Shown: positions 8,150 through 17,771, numbered from the stretch's first letter. The stretch: 62,442 nt of DNA from Myxococcota bacterium (GCA_030065975.1 JASJCN010000011.1:1-62442); one strand, 5' to 3'. Translations and numbers: made by a program. The notes: a model not told the origin generated them from the letters alone.

Positions 8150-11100
8150 GTGAGTCGGCCCCTGCCCGCAGCTCTCCTCCTCGCTCTCGCCCTGGTCTGG
8201 ATCGCCCCGATCGCGGGCGCTTCCGAGCCCGTGGAGCAGAGCGTCGCGGTGCTGCCGCCCCGGGCCTCCGAGATGCTGTCGAGCGTCGACCGTGGCATCC
8301 AGGAGTGGCTGGTCACGCGCTCCGCCGCAGCCGGGCTCTCGCCGCTCCAGCGTGGCGTGGTCGCCGCCGCCGTCGAGCGCGTTCGCGGGGAGCTCGAGCG
8401 CTCCGGCGCCTCGGGCGACGAGGTCCTGCTCGGCACCCACGCCGCCGCCCTGGCGCGGGAGAGCGGTGCGGCGCTGCTGCTCTTCAGCGACCTCCGCTAC
8501 GACTCCGGCCAGATCGACGTACGCCTGCGGCTCCACGAAGGCGAGGGCGGCGCGGTCGTCGCAGGCTCGCGGGTCGAGGGCAAGCTCGGCGAGCTCGGGA
8601 GCCTCCTCCAGGAGGCCATGGACAGCGTGATCACCGTGGCCGGGCTCTCGCCCGGGAAGCCGGGAGCCGCCGAGCCGCGGCTCTCCGAGCTCGGCCGCTA
8701 CGAACGCGCCGTGCGTCGGATCGAGGCGGGCGAGCTGGCCACGGGGTGGCGCGAGCTCTCCGGCATGGAGTCCGCGACGGCGGTCTCCCTGCGCAACGAG
8801 ATCCGGGCGATCGGCAATCTCGACTCGACGCCCATCTCCGAGCGCTCGCGACTCGCGAGCGCCAGCGGCACCCAGGACAAGAGCTGGCTGCACGTGCGGC
8901 GGGCCATGGTCGAGGGCGACGACCCCGAGATGATGCTGGCGGGTGCCGACGCCGCGATGGCGCGCGAGGACCCGCAGCTCGCGAAGAAGCTCTATGGCGA
9001 GGCGCTCGCCATCGATCCGGACCACCGCGACGCCCACATCGGGATGGCTCGCGCGGCGGCCGAGGCCGGGGAGATCGAGGCGGCGCGTCCCGCGCTCGAG
9101 CGGGCCATCGCCCTCGATCCGAGCGACCCCGAGCCCTACGAGATGCTCGGCAGCCTCTCGGGCGTGGAGCCCGAGGAGCGCGCCGGCCACCTGCTGGCGG
9201 CCGGCGAGATCCGCAGCCAGCGTCTCGAGATCGAGCCCGCCGAGCGCAACTACCAGCAGGCGGGCGACCTCGAGCCGAGCGTGGTGGGTCGGGCGCAGCA
9301 GAACGTCGCCGCCTTCAACGAGCGCATGGGCCGTTACGAGAACGCGCTCCTCTCCTACGAGGATGCCGTGGCGGTGGGAGAGCCGGATCCCGACCTGATG
9401 GCCGGGCTCGGTCGTTCGCGCGAGCGCATGGGCGATCTCGAAGGGGCCGAGGAGGCCTACTCCGCGGCGCTCGCCATGGACGATACCCACGCGGCCTCGC
9501 TCCACGGCATGGGCTCGGTGATGAACCAGACCGGCCGGCCGGGCGAGGCGATCCCGCTCCTCGAGAAGGCCGTGGCCTCGCGGGACGAGATGGGCAAGGC
9601 GCGCCAGGACCTGGCCACGGCCTATCACTCGGCGGGCGATCCCGACGCGGCCCTCGCGACGCTCACCACGGGCGACGAAGAAGGCCCCGAGCGCGCCGAT
9701 CTGCTGCGCCAGGCCGCGGAGATCCAGCAGGAGGAAGGGCGGCTCGACGAGGCGCGCATCACGCTGGAGGAGGCGAAGTCGATCGAGCCCTTCGATCCGC
9801 CGATCCACGCGGCGCTCGTCGAAGTGTACGAGGCCCAGGGCGACCCCGACGCCGCCAAGCGCGAGCGCATGCGCCTCGCGAGCCTGCAGGGCCGTGCGAT
9901 CGCTCCCACCTCGCACGCCGATGGCCCGCTGGGCCGGAAGGCCGGGCCCGCCGTCGGCACGCCCAAGGACTTCGAGCGGCTCTTCGCGAGCTTCCCCGTC
10001 GAGAATCCCGAGTCGCGCAAGGAGATCCGCAAGGTCGCCTACCTGGGTCTGCGCTCGCAGCAGGACGGCGAGGCCCTCGCGCGCCGCTTGCTCTCGCCCT
10101 TCGCCGTCGACCTCGCGGCTCTCGACGAGGCGATCCTGAACGGGATCTTCACCCGTTACGAGGCGCAGCCGCCGCCGGACCCGTGGCCGGAGGTCGCCGT
10201 GGGCGCGACCGAGCGGCTCATCGAGTTCGGCACGGCGCGCGAGGACATCGCGCTCGTCAACGACGAGCTCGGCGTCGATGCCGCCTTCGTGGTGGAGCTC
10301 GAGCGCCAGTCCGACCCCACCGGGAGCCTGGTCGACGAGCGCTACGTGCTCCGCGTCCGCATGGTGGCCGGCAAGCGGCCCGAGAAGGTCGTGATCCGCG
10401 CCAATGAGCTCACCTTCCCCGCGGCGCCGCCCTTCCGGATCTGGAACCTCCTGGCGCTGGTGCCGCTGGCCCTCGTGCTCGCGCTGCTCTCGTATCCCTT
10501 CGTGCGGGGCTGGGGCACCGTCGTGGTCGAGCTCGACTGGGACCAGGGGCCCGACACCAAGGGCTTCTTCTCCATCGAGATCTCGAAGCGCCCCGGCCGC
10601 GTGAAGCCCCAGCGCGAGCAGGCCGGCAAGAGCAAGGCCTACCGCTACCAGAAGAAGACGAGCCCCTTCAAGCGCGGTGCGGCCAACATGGTGGGCCGCG
10701 AGACGACCTTCCGCTTCATCCCCGCCGGCCAGCGCTACGTGACCGTCCACGGCCTGCTCCTCGACGAGCTCAGCCGCGACGTCATCGGCAACTACCTCGA
10801 GGAGCGCCGCGTGAAGATCCCGCGCGGACGGCCCGAGCGGGTGTCCTTCGACTTCACCCGGCGCGACGCCTCTCTCGAGGTGCGGGTGGTGCTGCCCGAG
10901 GGCGCCGAGACGACGGAGATGCCGCAGCTCCCCGTGGCCCTGCGCGGACGCCCCGACACCCTGCGCTACATGCGCGACGGCTCGACCCTCTTTCGCGTGG
11001 GAGACGGCCAGCACGGCGTGCTCGTGGCCGAGTCGGATCGCGTCCACGACGTGGACGTGCTGGTGAGCGACCACCGCTCGGCGCTCGTCACGATCACCCT

Positions 11101-12781
11101 CGGCAGCGACGACACGGCGGCGTTCACGGGCTGTCCCGCCGCCGTCGAGCCCTACGTGCAGGGAAACGTCGCCGAGGCGAGCCGCGCCCTCGATCGCGCG
11201 GGGCAGACCGAGATCGCCAACCTGCTGCGCGCCCGCTTCCACGAGGAGCGCGGCGAGGCCGAGGAGGCGGCGCGCTACTACCAGGCGGCGGGCCACACCA
11301 CCCAGGCCGCGGAGGTGGCCGCCGACGTCGTCGATCCGGAGCTCTCGGCCAGCCGCTTCGAGGAGGCCGGCGACTTCGGCCGGGCCGCGGAGAAGTACCA
11401 GGAGGCGGGCGACGTCCTGAAGGCCGCCGAGGCCCTCGAGGCCTCGTACGACTACGAGGGGGCCATCGAGGCCTACCGCAAGGCCGGCGCCGACGGCAAG
11501 GTGATCGAGCTGCTGGAGAAGACCGGCGGCTACTACGAGGCCGGCCAGCTCGCCGCCGCCGGGGGCGACGAGGAGCGCGCCATCCAGCTGCTCCAGCTCG
11601 TCGACCTGCGCGATCCCGACTACTCCCAGGCCTGCATGATCCTGGCGCGGATCTTCATGGGACGCGAGGAGTGGGACCTGGCCGTCCACAAGGCCGAGGA
11701 GGCGATCCAGGCGACCGGGGAGGGCGCCTCGCTGCAGCTCCACGAGCAGCTCGCCCGGGCGCTGGATCGATCCGGCCGCACCCAGGAGGCGATCACGACC
11801 TGGGAGACGATCCGCAAGCGCGACGCCCAGTATCCCGAGGCGGCCCAGCAGCTCGAGTACCTGCGCCAGCGTCTGGCCGATGCAGGCACCCGGGCCGATC
11901 CCGAGGCCGCGACCCACATCGGCGGCGCCTCCGACGCGACCGATGCGATGCCCGGAGCCGGCGGCGGCGCAGTGCCCGCGGCCGCCGAGGAGCGCTACGA
12001 GATCCTGGGAGAGCTCGGCCGCGGCGGCATGGGCATCGTCTTCAAGGCGAAGGACACGCGGCTCGGTCGGGTCGTCGCGCTGAAGCGCCTGCCCGACAAC
12101 CTGCGGGACCATCCCACGGCCGTGCAGCTCTTCCTGCGCGAGGCCCGGGCGGCCGCGGCCCTGAACCACCCGAACATCGTCACGCTCTTCGACGCGGACC
12201 AGTCCTCCGACGGCAACTACTACCTGACCATGGAGATGCTCGAGGGTCTGCCCCTCGACCAGATCCTCGAGCGGCGCACGCGCCTCGGTGCCCGCGACAC
12301 CCTGCGCCTGGCCACGCAAATCTCGACCGGGCTGCAGTTCGCCCACGAGAAGGGCGTGATCCACCGCGACATCAAGACCTCGAACCTCTTCTTCACCCAG
12401 GACAAGGTCGTGAAGATCATGGACTTCGGTCTCGCCAAGATGACCGAGGAGGTGCGCCGCGCGGCCACCGTGATCGGCGGCACGCCCTACTACATGGCCC
12501 CCGAGCAGTCCGAGGGGAAGGGCGTCGACCACCGTGCCGATCTCTACGCATTCGGCGTGACGCTCTTCGAGCTGCTGACGGGCAGCGTCCCCTTCAAGGA
12601 GGGCGACGTGGCGTACCACCATCGGCACACGCCGCCGCCGGACCCCCGGGAGCTGGTTCCCGACCTCCCGGCCCCCGTGGCCGAGCTGGTGCTGCGACTG
12701 ATGGAGAAGAAGCCCGAAGATCGCTTCGCGGCGACGGCCGAGCTGTCGGCCCGGCTGGCCGAGCTGATCCGCGCCGTCTGA
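8150..12781 (+). CDS. membrane TPR protein with C-terminal Ser/Thr protein kinase
   Basis: A 1543-residue protein. Residues 1-25 are a signal peptide (ALLLALALVWIAPIAGAS). Residues about 270-600 hold TPR-like repeats (for example AKKLYGEALAIDPDHRDAHI). A single strong transmembrane helix lies near residues 763-785. A beta-rich region follows, then a second block of TPR-like helices (about 1000-1260). A Hanks-type kinase begins near 1283: GELGRGGMGIVFKAKD, Lys1312 in VALKRL, HRD at 1405-1407, Asp1425 in DFG, GTPYYMAPEQ. All catalytic motifs are intact. Predicted topology puts the first TPR block outside the inner membrane and the second TPR block and kinase inside. This reverses the usual order of bacterial sensor kinases, which carry the kinase first. 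It has a GTG start with no clear Shine-Dalgarno. Confidence 0.9.
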   Translation: MSRPLPAALLLALALVWIAPIAGASEPVEQSVAVLPPRASEMLSSVDRGIQEWLVTRSAAAGLSPLQRGVVAAAVERVRGELERSGASGDEVLLGTHAAALARESGAALLLFSDLRYDSGQIDVRLRLHEGEGGAVVAGSRVEGKLGELGSLLQEAMDSVITVAGLSPGKPGAAEPRLSELGRYERAVRRIEAGELATGWRELSGMESATAVSLRNEIRAIGNLDSTPISERSRLASASGTQDKSWLHVRRAMVEGDDPEMMLAGADAAMAREDPQLAKKLYGEALAIDPDHRDAHIGMARAAAEAGEIEAARPALERAIALDPSDPEPYEMLGSLSGVEPEERAGHLLAAGEIRSQRLEIEPAERNYQQAGDLEPSVVGRAQQNVAAFNERMGRYENALLSYEDAVAVGEPDPDLMAGLGRSRERMGDLEGAEEAYSAALAMDDTHAASLHGMGSVMNQTGRPGEAIPLLEKAVASRDEMGKARQDLATAYHSAGDPDAALATLTTGDEEGPERADLLRQAAEIQQEEGRLDEARITLEEAKSIEPFDPPIHAALVEVYEAQGDPDAAKRERMRLASLQGRAIAPTSHADGPLGRKAGPAVGTPKDFERLFASFPVENPESRKEIRKVAYLGLRSQQDGEALARRLLSPFAVDLAALDEAILNGIFTRYEAQPPPDPWPEVAVGATERLIEFGTAREDIALVNDELGVDAAFVVELERQSDPTGSLVDERYVLRVRMVAGKRPEKVVIRANELTFPAAPPFRIWNLLALVPLALVLALLSYPFVRGWGTVVVELDWDQGPDTKGFFSIEISKRPGRVKPQREQAGKSKAYRYQKKTSPFKRGAANMVGRETTFRFIPAGQRYVTVHGLLLDELSRDVIGNYLEERRVKIPRGRPERVSFDFTRRDASLEVRVVLPEGAETTEMPQLPVALRGRPDTLRYMRDGSTLFRVGDGQHGVLVAESDRVHDVDVLVSDHRSALVTITLGSDDTAAFTGCPAAVEPYVQGNVAEASRALDRAGQTEIANLLRARFHEERGEAEEAARYYQAAGHTTQAAEVAADVVDPELSASRFEEAGDFGRAAEKYQEAGDVLKAAEALEASYDYEGAIEAYRKAGADGKVIELLEKTGGYYEAGQLAAAGGDEERAIQLLQLVDLRDPDYSQACMILARIFMGREEWDLAVHKAEEAIQATGEGASLQLHEQLARALDRSGRTQEAITTWETIRKRDAQYPEAAQQLEYLRQRLADAGTRADPEAATHIGGASDATDAMPGAGGGAVPAAAEERYEILGELGRGGMGIVFKAKDTRLGRVVALKRLPDNLRDHPTAVQLFLREARAAAALNHPNIVTLFDADQSSDGNYYLTMEMLEGLPLDQILERRTRLGARDTLRLATQISTGLQFAHEKGVIHRDIKTSNLFFTQDKVVKIMDFGLAKMTEEVRRAATVIGGTPYYMAPEQSEGKGVDHRADLYAFGVTLFELLTGSVPFKEGDVAYHHRHTPPPDPRELVPDLPAPVAELVLRLMEKKPEDRFAATAELSARLAELIRAV

Positions 12782-12844
12782 CCGGCCGCCGCCCGACCCG
12801 CCGCAGGGATCGGGCCCTCCGTCGCCGATGCCACGGGCCCGGAG

Positions 12845-12873
12845 TTGGCAAGCCCGGGTGCCGTCACTAGCTT
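12845..12873 (+). promoter_or_regulatory. candidate sigma70-type promoter for sucA
   Basis: TTGGCA (12845-12850) and TAGCTT (12868-12873) are spaced by 17 nt. The -35 matches the consensus at five of six positions and the -10 at three. The predicted leader to the sucA ATG is about 90 nt. Confidence 0.35.
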
Positions 12874-12967
12874 CGGGCACTCCGACCGCTCCAGCGGAGA
12901 TTCCCCCTCAGGGTCGTGGCGGTTCGGCCGATCCGGATCCAAGACCGTCGCAGAGGTGCAGCCGCTC

Positions 12968-15748
12968 ATGTCGAACGAGGCCCGACCAGGGCACGCTTCC
13001 AGTTGCTCCGATGGAGCTCTCGACCCCGCCGTCCTCGACGAGCTGAAGCGACGCTGGCAGGCGGATCCGAAGTCGGTCCACGACAGCTGGGCGGCCCACT
13101 TCGAAGGGCGGGACCCCGCCCCCGTGGCCCTGCCCGACGGCGTGGCGGACGGCTCCCTCGCCAGCCCCCAGATGGCCGAGCGCTACGCGCGGGTCCTGCG
13201 GCTGATCCACTCGTTTCGCGCCCGCGGCCACCGCATCGCCCACACCGACCCGCTCTCCCAGACGCGGGCGTCCTACTTCCCGGAGCTCGACCCCGCCCAC
13301 TACGGCCTCGGGGACGACGACCTCGACCGCGAGTTCTTCGCCGGGGATCTGCCGGGCGGCCCGATCCAGACCCTGCGTGCCATCCTCGAGCGCTTGCGCG
13401 CGACCTACTGCGGCACCTGCGGCATCGAGTTCACCCACATCCAGGATCCCGGCCGCCGCCAGTGGCTGATGCGCCGCATGGAGGAGGCCCGCAACGAGAC
13501 GGTCTTCTCCGCCCGGGAGAAGAAGTGGATCCTCGAGCGCGTCGAGGCCGCCGAGCTCTTCGAGCGCTTCCTCCACACCAAGTTCCTCGGGCAGAAGCGC
13601 TTCAGCCTCGAAGGGGCCGAGGCGCTGATTCCGCTGCTCGACGCCATCGTCGAGGGCGCGCCCGATCGGGGCGTGCGCGAGCTGGTGATCGGGATGGCCC
13701 ACCGCGGCCGCCTGAACGTGCTCTCGAACATCCTGGGCAAGTCCCTCGAGTCGATCTTCTCCGAGTTCGAGGACATGGAGCTCGACGAGAGCCCCTTCGG
13801 CTCGGGCGACGTCAAGTACCACAAGGGCTACTCGAACGACCGGCGGACGCGCTCGGGGGAGCGCGTGCACCTGACGCTGACGGCGAACCCGTCTCATCTC
13901 GAGGCGGTGGACCCCGTGGTCGTCGGGCGCTGCCGTGCCAAGCAGGTGCGCAGCGGCGATCCGCGGGGCATGCACACCGTCCCGGTGATCGTGCACGGCG
14001 ACGCGGCCTTCGCCGGACAGGGCATGGTCTCCGAGGTGCTGAACCTCTCGCACCTGGTGGGGTACTCCACCGGCGGCACCATCCACGTCGTGGTGAACAA
14101 CCAGATCGGCTTCACCACCACGCCCCAGGAAGCGCGCTCCACCCTCTACGCGACCGACGTCGCGAAGATGATCCAGGTGCCGATCTTCCACGTGAACGGC
14201 GACGACCCCGAGGCCGTGGTCCACTGCGTGAACCTGGCCTTCTCGTACCGCCAGCGCTTCGGCGACGACGTGGTGATCGACATGGTCTGCTACCGGCGGC
14301 ACGGCCACAACGAGGGCGACGAGCCCGCCTTCACCCAGCCGATCCTCTACTCGAAGATCCGCTCGATGGAGGGGCTGCGGAAGCAGTACGCCGAGCGCCT
14401 GGTGAACGACGGGTCGCTCAGCCGCGAAGAGGTGATGCGTCTCCAGGAGGACCTGCAGGCCCAGCTGCAGCAGGCCCTCGAGGTGATCAAGACGAAGCCG
14501 CCCGCACCGGACGAGCCCTACGAGCCGCGCGGCCCCTGGACGGGCTACTCGCGCGTCGACGGCGGCGAGGACGTCGACACCGGCGTCCCGCGCGAGCGCC
14601 TCGCGCAGATCTCCGAGGCGATCGCGAGCGTTCCGCCGGACTTCACCGTGCATCCCAAGCTCCAGATCCTGCTCGACAAGCGCCGCAAGGTGGTCGCCGA
14701 CGGGGGGCCGATCGACTGGGCGACCGCCGAGGCGCTCGCCTTCGGCAGCCTGCTCGTGGAGGGGACGCCCGTGCGGCTGTCCGGCCAGGACAGCTCGCGG
14801 GGCACCTTCAACCAGCGCCACGCGGTGCTGGTGGATCAGCAGACCGGCTCGGAGTTCGCGCCCCTGGATCACATCTCCGAGACCCAGGCCCGCTTCGAGG
14901 TCTACGACAGCCACCTCTCCGAGGCGGCGGTGCTGGGCTTCGAGTACGGCTACAGCCTCGCCGACCCGACGACGCTGACCCTCTGGGAGGCCCAGTTCGG
15001 CGACTTCGCCAACGGCGCCCAGGTGATCATCGACCAGTTCATCACCTCGGCCCACGTGAAGTGGAAGCGGATGAGCGGCCTGGTGATGCTGCTGCCCCAT
15101 GGCTACGAGGGACAGGGTCCGGAGCACTCGAGCTGCCGCATCGAGCGCTTCCTGCAGCTCTGCGCCGAGGACAACATGCAGGTCGCCAACTGCACGACGC
15201 CGGCCCAGTTCTTCCACCTGCTCCGCCGCCAGATGCGCCGCAGCTTCCGCGCGCCGCTGGTGGTGGCGACGCCGAAGAGCCTGCTGCGCGCGCCCTTCGC
15301 GACCTCGACCACCGAGTGCCTCGAGTCCGGCCGCTTCGAGCCGGTGATCGACGACGCGACGATCGAGGCGCCCGAGCGGGTGCGCCGGGTGCTGCTGTGC
15401 ACCGGCAAGGTCTACTACGACCTGGTGGCCCACCGCGAGAAGCGCGAGACGAAGGACGACGTCGCGATCGTGCGGGTGGAGCAGCTCTATCCCTGGCCCG
15501 AGCCGAGCCTGGCCCACCTGATGGAGCGCTACGGGAACGCCGAGCGCGTGACCTGGGTGCAGGAGGAGCCGGCGAACATGGGCGCCTGGACCTTCGTCTC
15601 GACGCGCATCCAGAGCGTGATCCCGGGCGGCGCCCAGACCGCCTATGCCGGTCGGCCCGCGAGCGCCAGCCCGGCGGTGGGCTCCCTGCGCATCCACCGC
15701 CACGAGCAGACGGCGCTGGTGGTGGCGGCCTTCCAGGGCCTCGCCTAG
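12968..15748 (+). CDS. sucA: 2-oxoglutarate dehydrogenase E1 component
   Basis: A 926-residue protein, close to E. coli SucA (933). It catalyses thiamine-diphosphate-dependent decarboxylation of 2-oxoglutarate in the TCA cycle. Seen: the N-terminal E2-contact helix (DSWAAHFEG), active-site segments GMAHRGRLNVL and HGDAAFAGQG, the family motif FTTTPQEARST, YRRHGHNEGDEP, and the C-terminal transketolase half with LLPHGYEGQGPEHSS. The ATG at 12968 is chosen because the E2-contact helix follows after about 15 residues; the frame stays open further upstream but that stretch looks like leader. No E2 (sucB) or E3 (lpd) gene follows: the next gene runs the other way. Confidence 0.97.
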   Translation: MSNEARPGHASSCSDGALDPAVLDELKRRWQADPKSVHDSWAAHFEGRDPAPVALPDGVADGSLASPQMAERYARVLRLIHSFRARGHRIAHTDPLSQTRASYFPELDPAHYGLGDDDLDREFFAGDLPGGPIQTLRAILERLRATYCGTCGIEFTHIQDPGRRQWLMRRMEEARNETVFSAREKKWILERVEAAELFERFLHTKFLGQKRFSLEGAEALIPLLDAIVEGAPDRGVRELVIGMAHRGRLNVLSNILGKSLESIFSEFEDMELDESPFGSGDVKYHKGYSNDRRTRSGERVHLTLTANPSHLEAVDPVVVGRCRAKQVRSGDPRGMHTVPVIVHGDAAFAGQGMVSEVLNLSHLVGYSTGGTIHVVVNNQIGFTTTPQEARSTLYATDVAKMIQVPIFHVNGDDPEAVVHCVNLAFSYRQRFGDDVVIDMVCYRRHGHNEGDEPAFTQPILYSKIRSMEGLRKQYAERLVNDGSLSREEVMRLQEDLQAQLQQALEVIKTKPPAPDEPYEPRGPWTGYSRVDGGEDVDTGVPRERLAQISEAIASVPPDFTVHPKLQILLDKRRKVVADGGPIDWATAEALAFGSLLVEGTPVRLSGQDSSRGTFNQRHAVLVDQQTGSEFAPLDHISETQARFEVYDSHLSEAAVLGFEYGYSLADPTTLTLWEAQFGDFANGAQVIIDQFITSAHVKWKRMSGLVMLLPHGYEGQGPEHSSCRIERFLQLCAEDNMQVANCTTPAQFFHLLRRQMRRSFRAPLVVATPKSLLRAPFATSTTECLESGRFEPVIDDATIEAPERVRRVLLCTGKVYYDLVAHREKRETKDDVAIVRVEQLYPWPEPSLAHLMERYGNAERVTWVQEEPANMGAWTFVSTRIQSVIPGGAQTAYAGRPASASPAVGSLRIHRHEQTALVVAAFQGLA

Positions 15749-15769
15749 CCGCCTCGCTCTTGCTCTCGC

Positions 15770-16186
15770 TCAGCGCGGGCCGGGCAGGCTCTCGCGGTAG
15801 CGGCGCTCGAGCTCACGGATGTGCGCGACGAGGCTCTCGATCTGCGCGTCGCTGAGGTCGGGGTTGGGGAGCATCACCGAGCTTCCGCCGTACAGCTCGG
15901 CCCCGTTGCGGATCATCAGGCGCAGGTCGGCGTCCTCGTTGCCGATGCCGTTGCCGTCGGGGTCCCACGCCTTGCCCTTCCAGGTGAGGTGCGGGCGCGG
16001 GCTGAGCGCACGCGCCAGGGGGCCCTTGCCATCGCCGGTCTCCCCGTGGCAGCCCGCACAGCGGGACAGGAAGAGCTCCTCGCCGAGGAGCGGCGCCTCC
16101 GCGGGAGGAGACTCGGCGCCCGCGGGCAAGGCGAGCAGCGTGAGCCCGAAGGCCAGGGCGGCCGTGCGCCGCGCCGCGCGGTTCAC
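15770..16186 (-). CDS. class I cytochrome c, exported
   Basis: A 138-residue protein with a signal peptide (TAALAFGLTLLALPAGAES), one heme motif CAGCH and a Met-containing segment SSVMLPNPDLSD that can give the sixth heme ligand. It is a periplasmic electron carrier or subunit. The start is GTG at 16186 and overlaps the stop of the upstream Crp-like gene (GTGA), so it is translationally coupled to a regulator. The electron partner is not in the window, unless it is the distant dehydrogenase-cytochrome at 1-2241. Confidence 0.85.
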   Translation of the reverse strand: MNRAARRTAALAFGLTLLALPAGAESPPAEAPLLGEELFLSRCAGCHGETGDGKGPLARALSPRPHLTWKGKAWDPDGNGIGNEDADLRLMIRNGAELYGGSSVMLPNPDLSDAQIESLVAHIRELERRYRESLPGPR

Positions 16187-16881
16187 GACCCCACGCTCGC
16201 GGGCTCGAGGTCGAGCAGCCGCCGCAGGCTCTCGGCGTCGGTGATCTCGACGCGCCCGCGGGCGAGGCGGATCCAGCCCTCGCGCTCGAAGCGCTTGAGG
16301 TGCTTCGACACCGCCTCGCGGGTGGCGCCCAGCAGCGTCCCGATCTCTTCCTGGGGCAGGTGCAGGCCGATCGCGACGCCGCTCGTCGAGCCTCTCCCGT
16401 GGTCCTTGGCCAGCTCGAGCAGCCGCTTCGCGAGCCGGCTCGGGAGGTCGCGGAGCAGCGAGTCCTCGATGAGCCCGAAGGCCAGCCGCAGCCGCTGGCA
16501 CAGGAGCAGGGCGATCGCCCGGTAGAGGCCCGGGTCCTGCTCCAGCAGCGCCTTGAACTCGCGCCGGGGCACCAGCAGGAGCTCGGTGTCTCCCTTGGCC
16601 CGGCTGCCGTGGGTCCGCGGCAGGTCGTCGAGGAGCGAGATCTCGCCGAACCACTCACCCGGGCCCAGGTAGGTCAGCACGACCTCCCGCCCGTCCGCTC
16701 CGTGGGCCACGACCGCCAGCTGGCCCGAGACGACCCCCCAGAACCCCTCGATCGGGCTGTCCACCCGGAAGACCCAGTCGCCGTCCGAGAAGCGCTTGCG
16801 AACCGCCTTTCCCCGCAGGGTCTCGACGATGGGCGGGGGCAGGGCCTGGCGCATGTCCTCGTGGGAGAGGAGCTGGCTCAT
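16183..16881 (-). CDS. Crp/Fnr-family transcriptional regulator
   Basis: A 232-residue protein with an N-terminal cyclic-nucleotide-binding beta-roll (GEWFGEISLLDDLPRTHGSRA) and a C-terminal winged helix (LHLPQEEIGTLLGATREAVSKHL, in part). It has none of the N-terminal Cys cluster of FNR, so oxygen sensing through FeS is unlikely; cAMP or another small ligand is plausible. It overlaps the cytochrome c gene (GTGA). A CRP-type palindrome lies 20-36 nt upstream of its ATG and also upstream of the divergent aldolase-like gene, which suggests autoregulation. Confidence 0.9.
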   Translation of the reverse strand: MSQLLSHEDMRQALPPPIVETLRGKAVRKRFSDGDWVFRVDSPIEGFWGVVSGQLAVVAHGADGREVVLTYLGPGEWFGEISLLDDLPRTHGSRAKGDTELLLVPRREFKALLEQDPGLYRAIALLLCQRLRLAFGLIEDSLLRDLPSRLAKRLLELAKDHGRGSTSGVAIGLHLPQEEIGTLLGATREAVSKHLKRFEREGWIRLARGRVEITDAESLRRLLDLEPASVGS

Positions 16882-16901
16882 TTCGGCTTTTTCTCTCCGA
16901 G

Positions 16902-16917
16902 TGTGAACGGGTTCGCA
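16902..16917. promoter_or_regulatory. CRP-type operator
   Basis: TGTGA-N6-TCGCA, nine of ten consensus positions of TGTGA-N6-TCACA. It is centred at 16909.5 in the 89-nt gap between a crp-like gene and the class II aldolase gene. If the rightward -10 is TACGCT at 16939-16944, the centre is about 41.5 nt upstream of the expected transcription start, the classical class II activation position. Confidence 0.5.
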
Positions 16918-16938
16918 GTCGGGGCCGGGGCCACCCCA

Positions 16939-16944
16939 TACGCT
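16939..16944 (+). promoter_or_regulatory. -10 box of the class II aldolase gene
   Basis: TACGCT, 26 nt before the ATG at 16971. The gene also has a Shine-Dalgarno (AAAGGA, 6 nt spacing), so this is a leadered promoter. It lies downstream of the CRP-type site. Confidence 0.35.
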
Positions 16945-16970
16945 GCATCCATCACAGGAAAGGAAATCAC

Positions 16971-17771
16971 ATGAGCTCCCTGGCCACCCACGATTCCCCC
17001 GCTTTCTCGAGTTCTGCTGCGAAGCCCGTCACCCGCCCCGGCATCTCGCCCGAGGAGCAGGCCGTCCGCGAGGACCTGGCCGCCGCCTACCGGCTGGTGG
17101 CGCTCCACGGCTGGGACGACCTGATCTTCACCCACCTCTCGGTGCGGGTCCCGGGCACGAACCACTTCCTGATCAACCCCTACGGGCTGCTCTTCGAGGA
17201 GATCACGGCCTCGAGCCTGGTGAAGATCGACGTGGACGGCAACGCCGTCGAGGAGAGCCCCTACGGCGTGAACCCCGCCGGCTTCGTGATCCACAGCGCG
17301 CTGCACATGGCGCGCGAGGACGCCCACTGCGTGATGCACCTGCACACCGTGCAGGGCCAGGCGGTGGCGGCCCAGCAGCACGGCCTGCTGCCCATCACCC
17401 AGACCGCCATGGAGCTCACCGGGGACGTCGCCTATCACGACTTCGAGGGCATCGCGACCGACCCCGCCGAGCGCGAGCGGCTGGTCGCGGACATGGGCGA
17501 CAAGCACACGATGATCCTGCGCAACCACGGCACGCTCACCGTGGGCGAGACCGTCTCCGACGCCTGGATGCGGCTCTACGTGCTCGAGCGCGCCTGCGAG
17601 GCGCAGATCGCGGCGCTGGCCGGCGGCACGCCGCTGAATCCCGCACCGGAGGGCACGGCGGAGAAGACGGCCGCGATCGCCAACGCCGGGCTCACGGCCG
17701 TCGGCCGGGCCCTGGCCTGGCCCGCGCTGCGTCGCAAGCTCGATCGCGTCGACCCGAGCTACCGCGACTAG
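16971..17771 (+). CDS. class II aldolase/adducin-family protein
   Basis: A 266-residue protein. The zinc ligands are present: His123 and His125 in MHLHTVQG and His186 in LRNHGTLT. At the place of the catalytic Glu of fuculose-phosphate aldolase the sequence reads NPAGFVIHSALH, with Gly104. That is the adducin-like version, so aldolase activity is doubtful. A good Shine-Dalgarno (AAAGGA) precedes the ATG by 6 nt. Regulation by the upstream CRP-type site is likely. The physiological role is unknown. Confidence 0.88.
   Translation: MSSLATHDSPAFSSSAAKPVTRPGISPEEQAVREDLAAAYRLVALHGWDDLIFTHLSVRVPGTNHFLINPYGLLFEEITASSLVKIDVDGNAVEESPYGVNPAGFVIHSALHMAREDAHCVMHLHTVQGQAVAAQQHGLLPITQTAMELTGDVAYHDFEGIATDPAERERLVADMGDKHTMILRNHGTLTVGETVSDAWMRLYVLERACEAQIAALAGGTPLNPAPEGTAEKTAAIANAGLTAVGRALAWPALRRKLDRVDPSYRD

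Noticed and set aside
6590-12880. Very long open frame on the minus strand (about 2100 codons) opposite the kinase-TPR gene
   Set aside because: No motif, His/Gly/Leu-rich shadow of the plus-strand codons.
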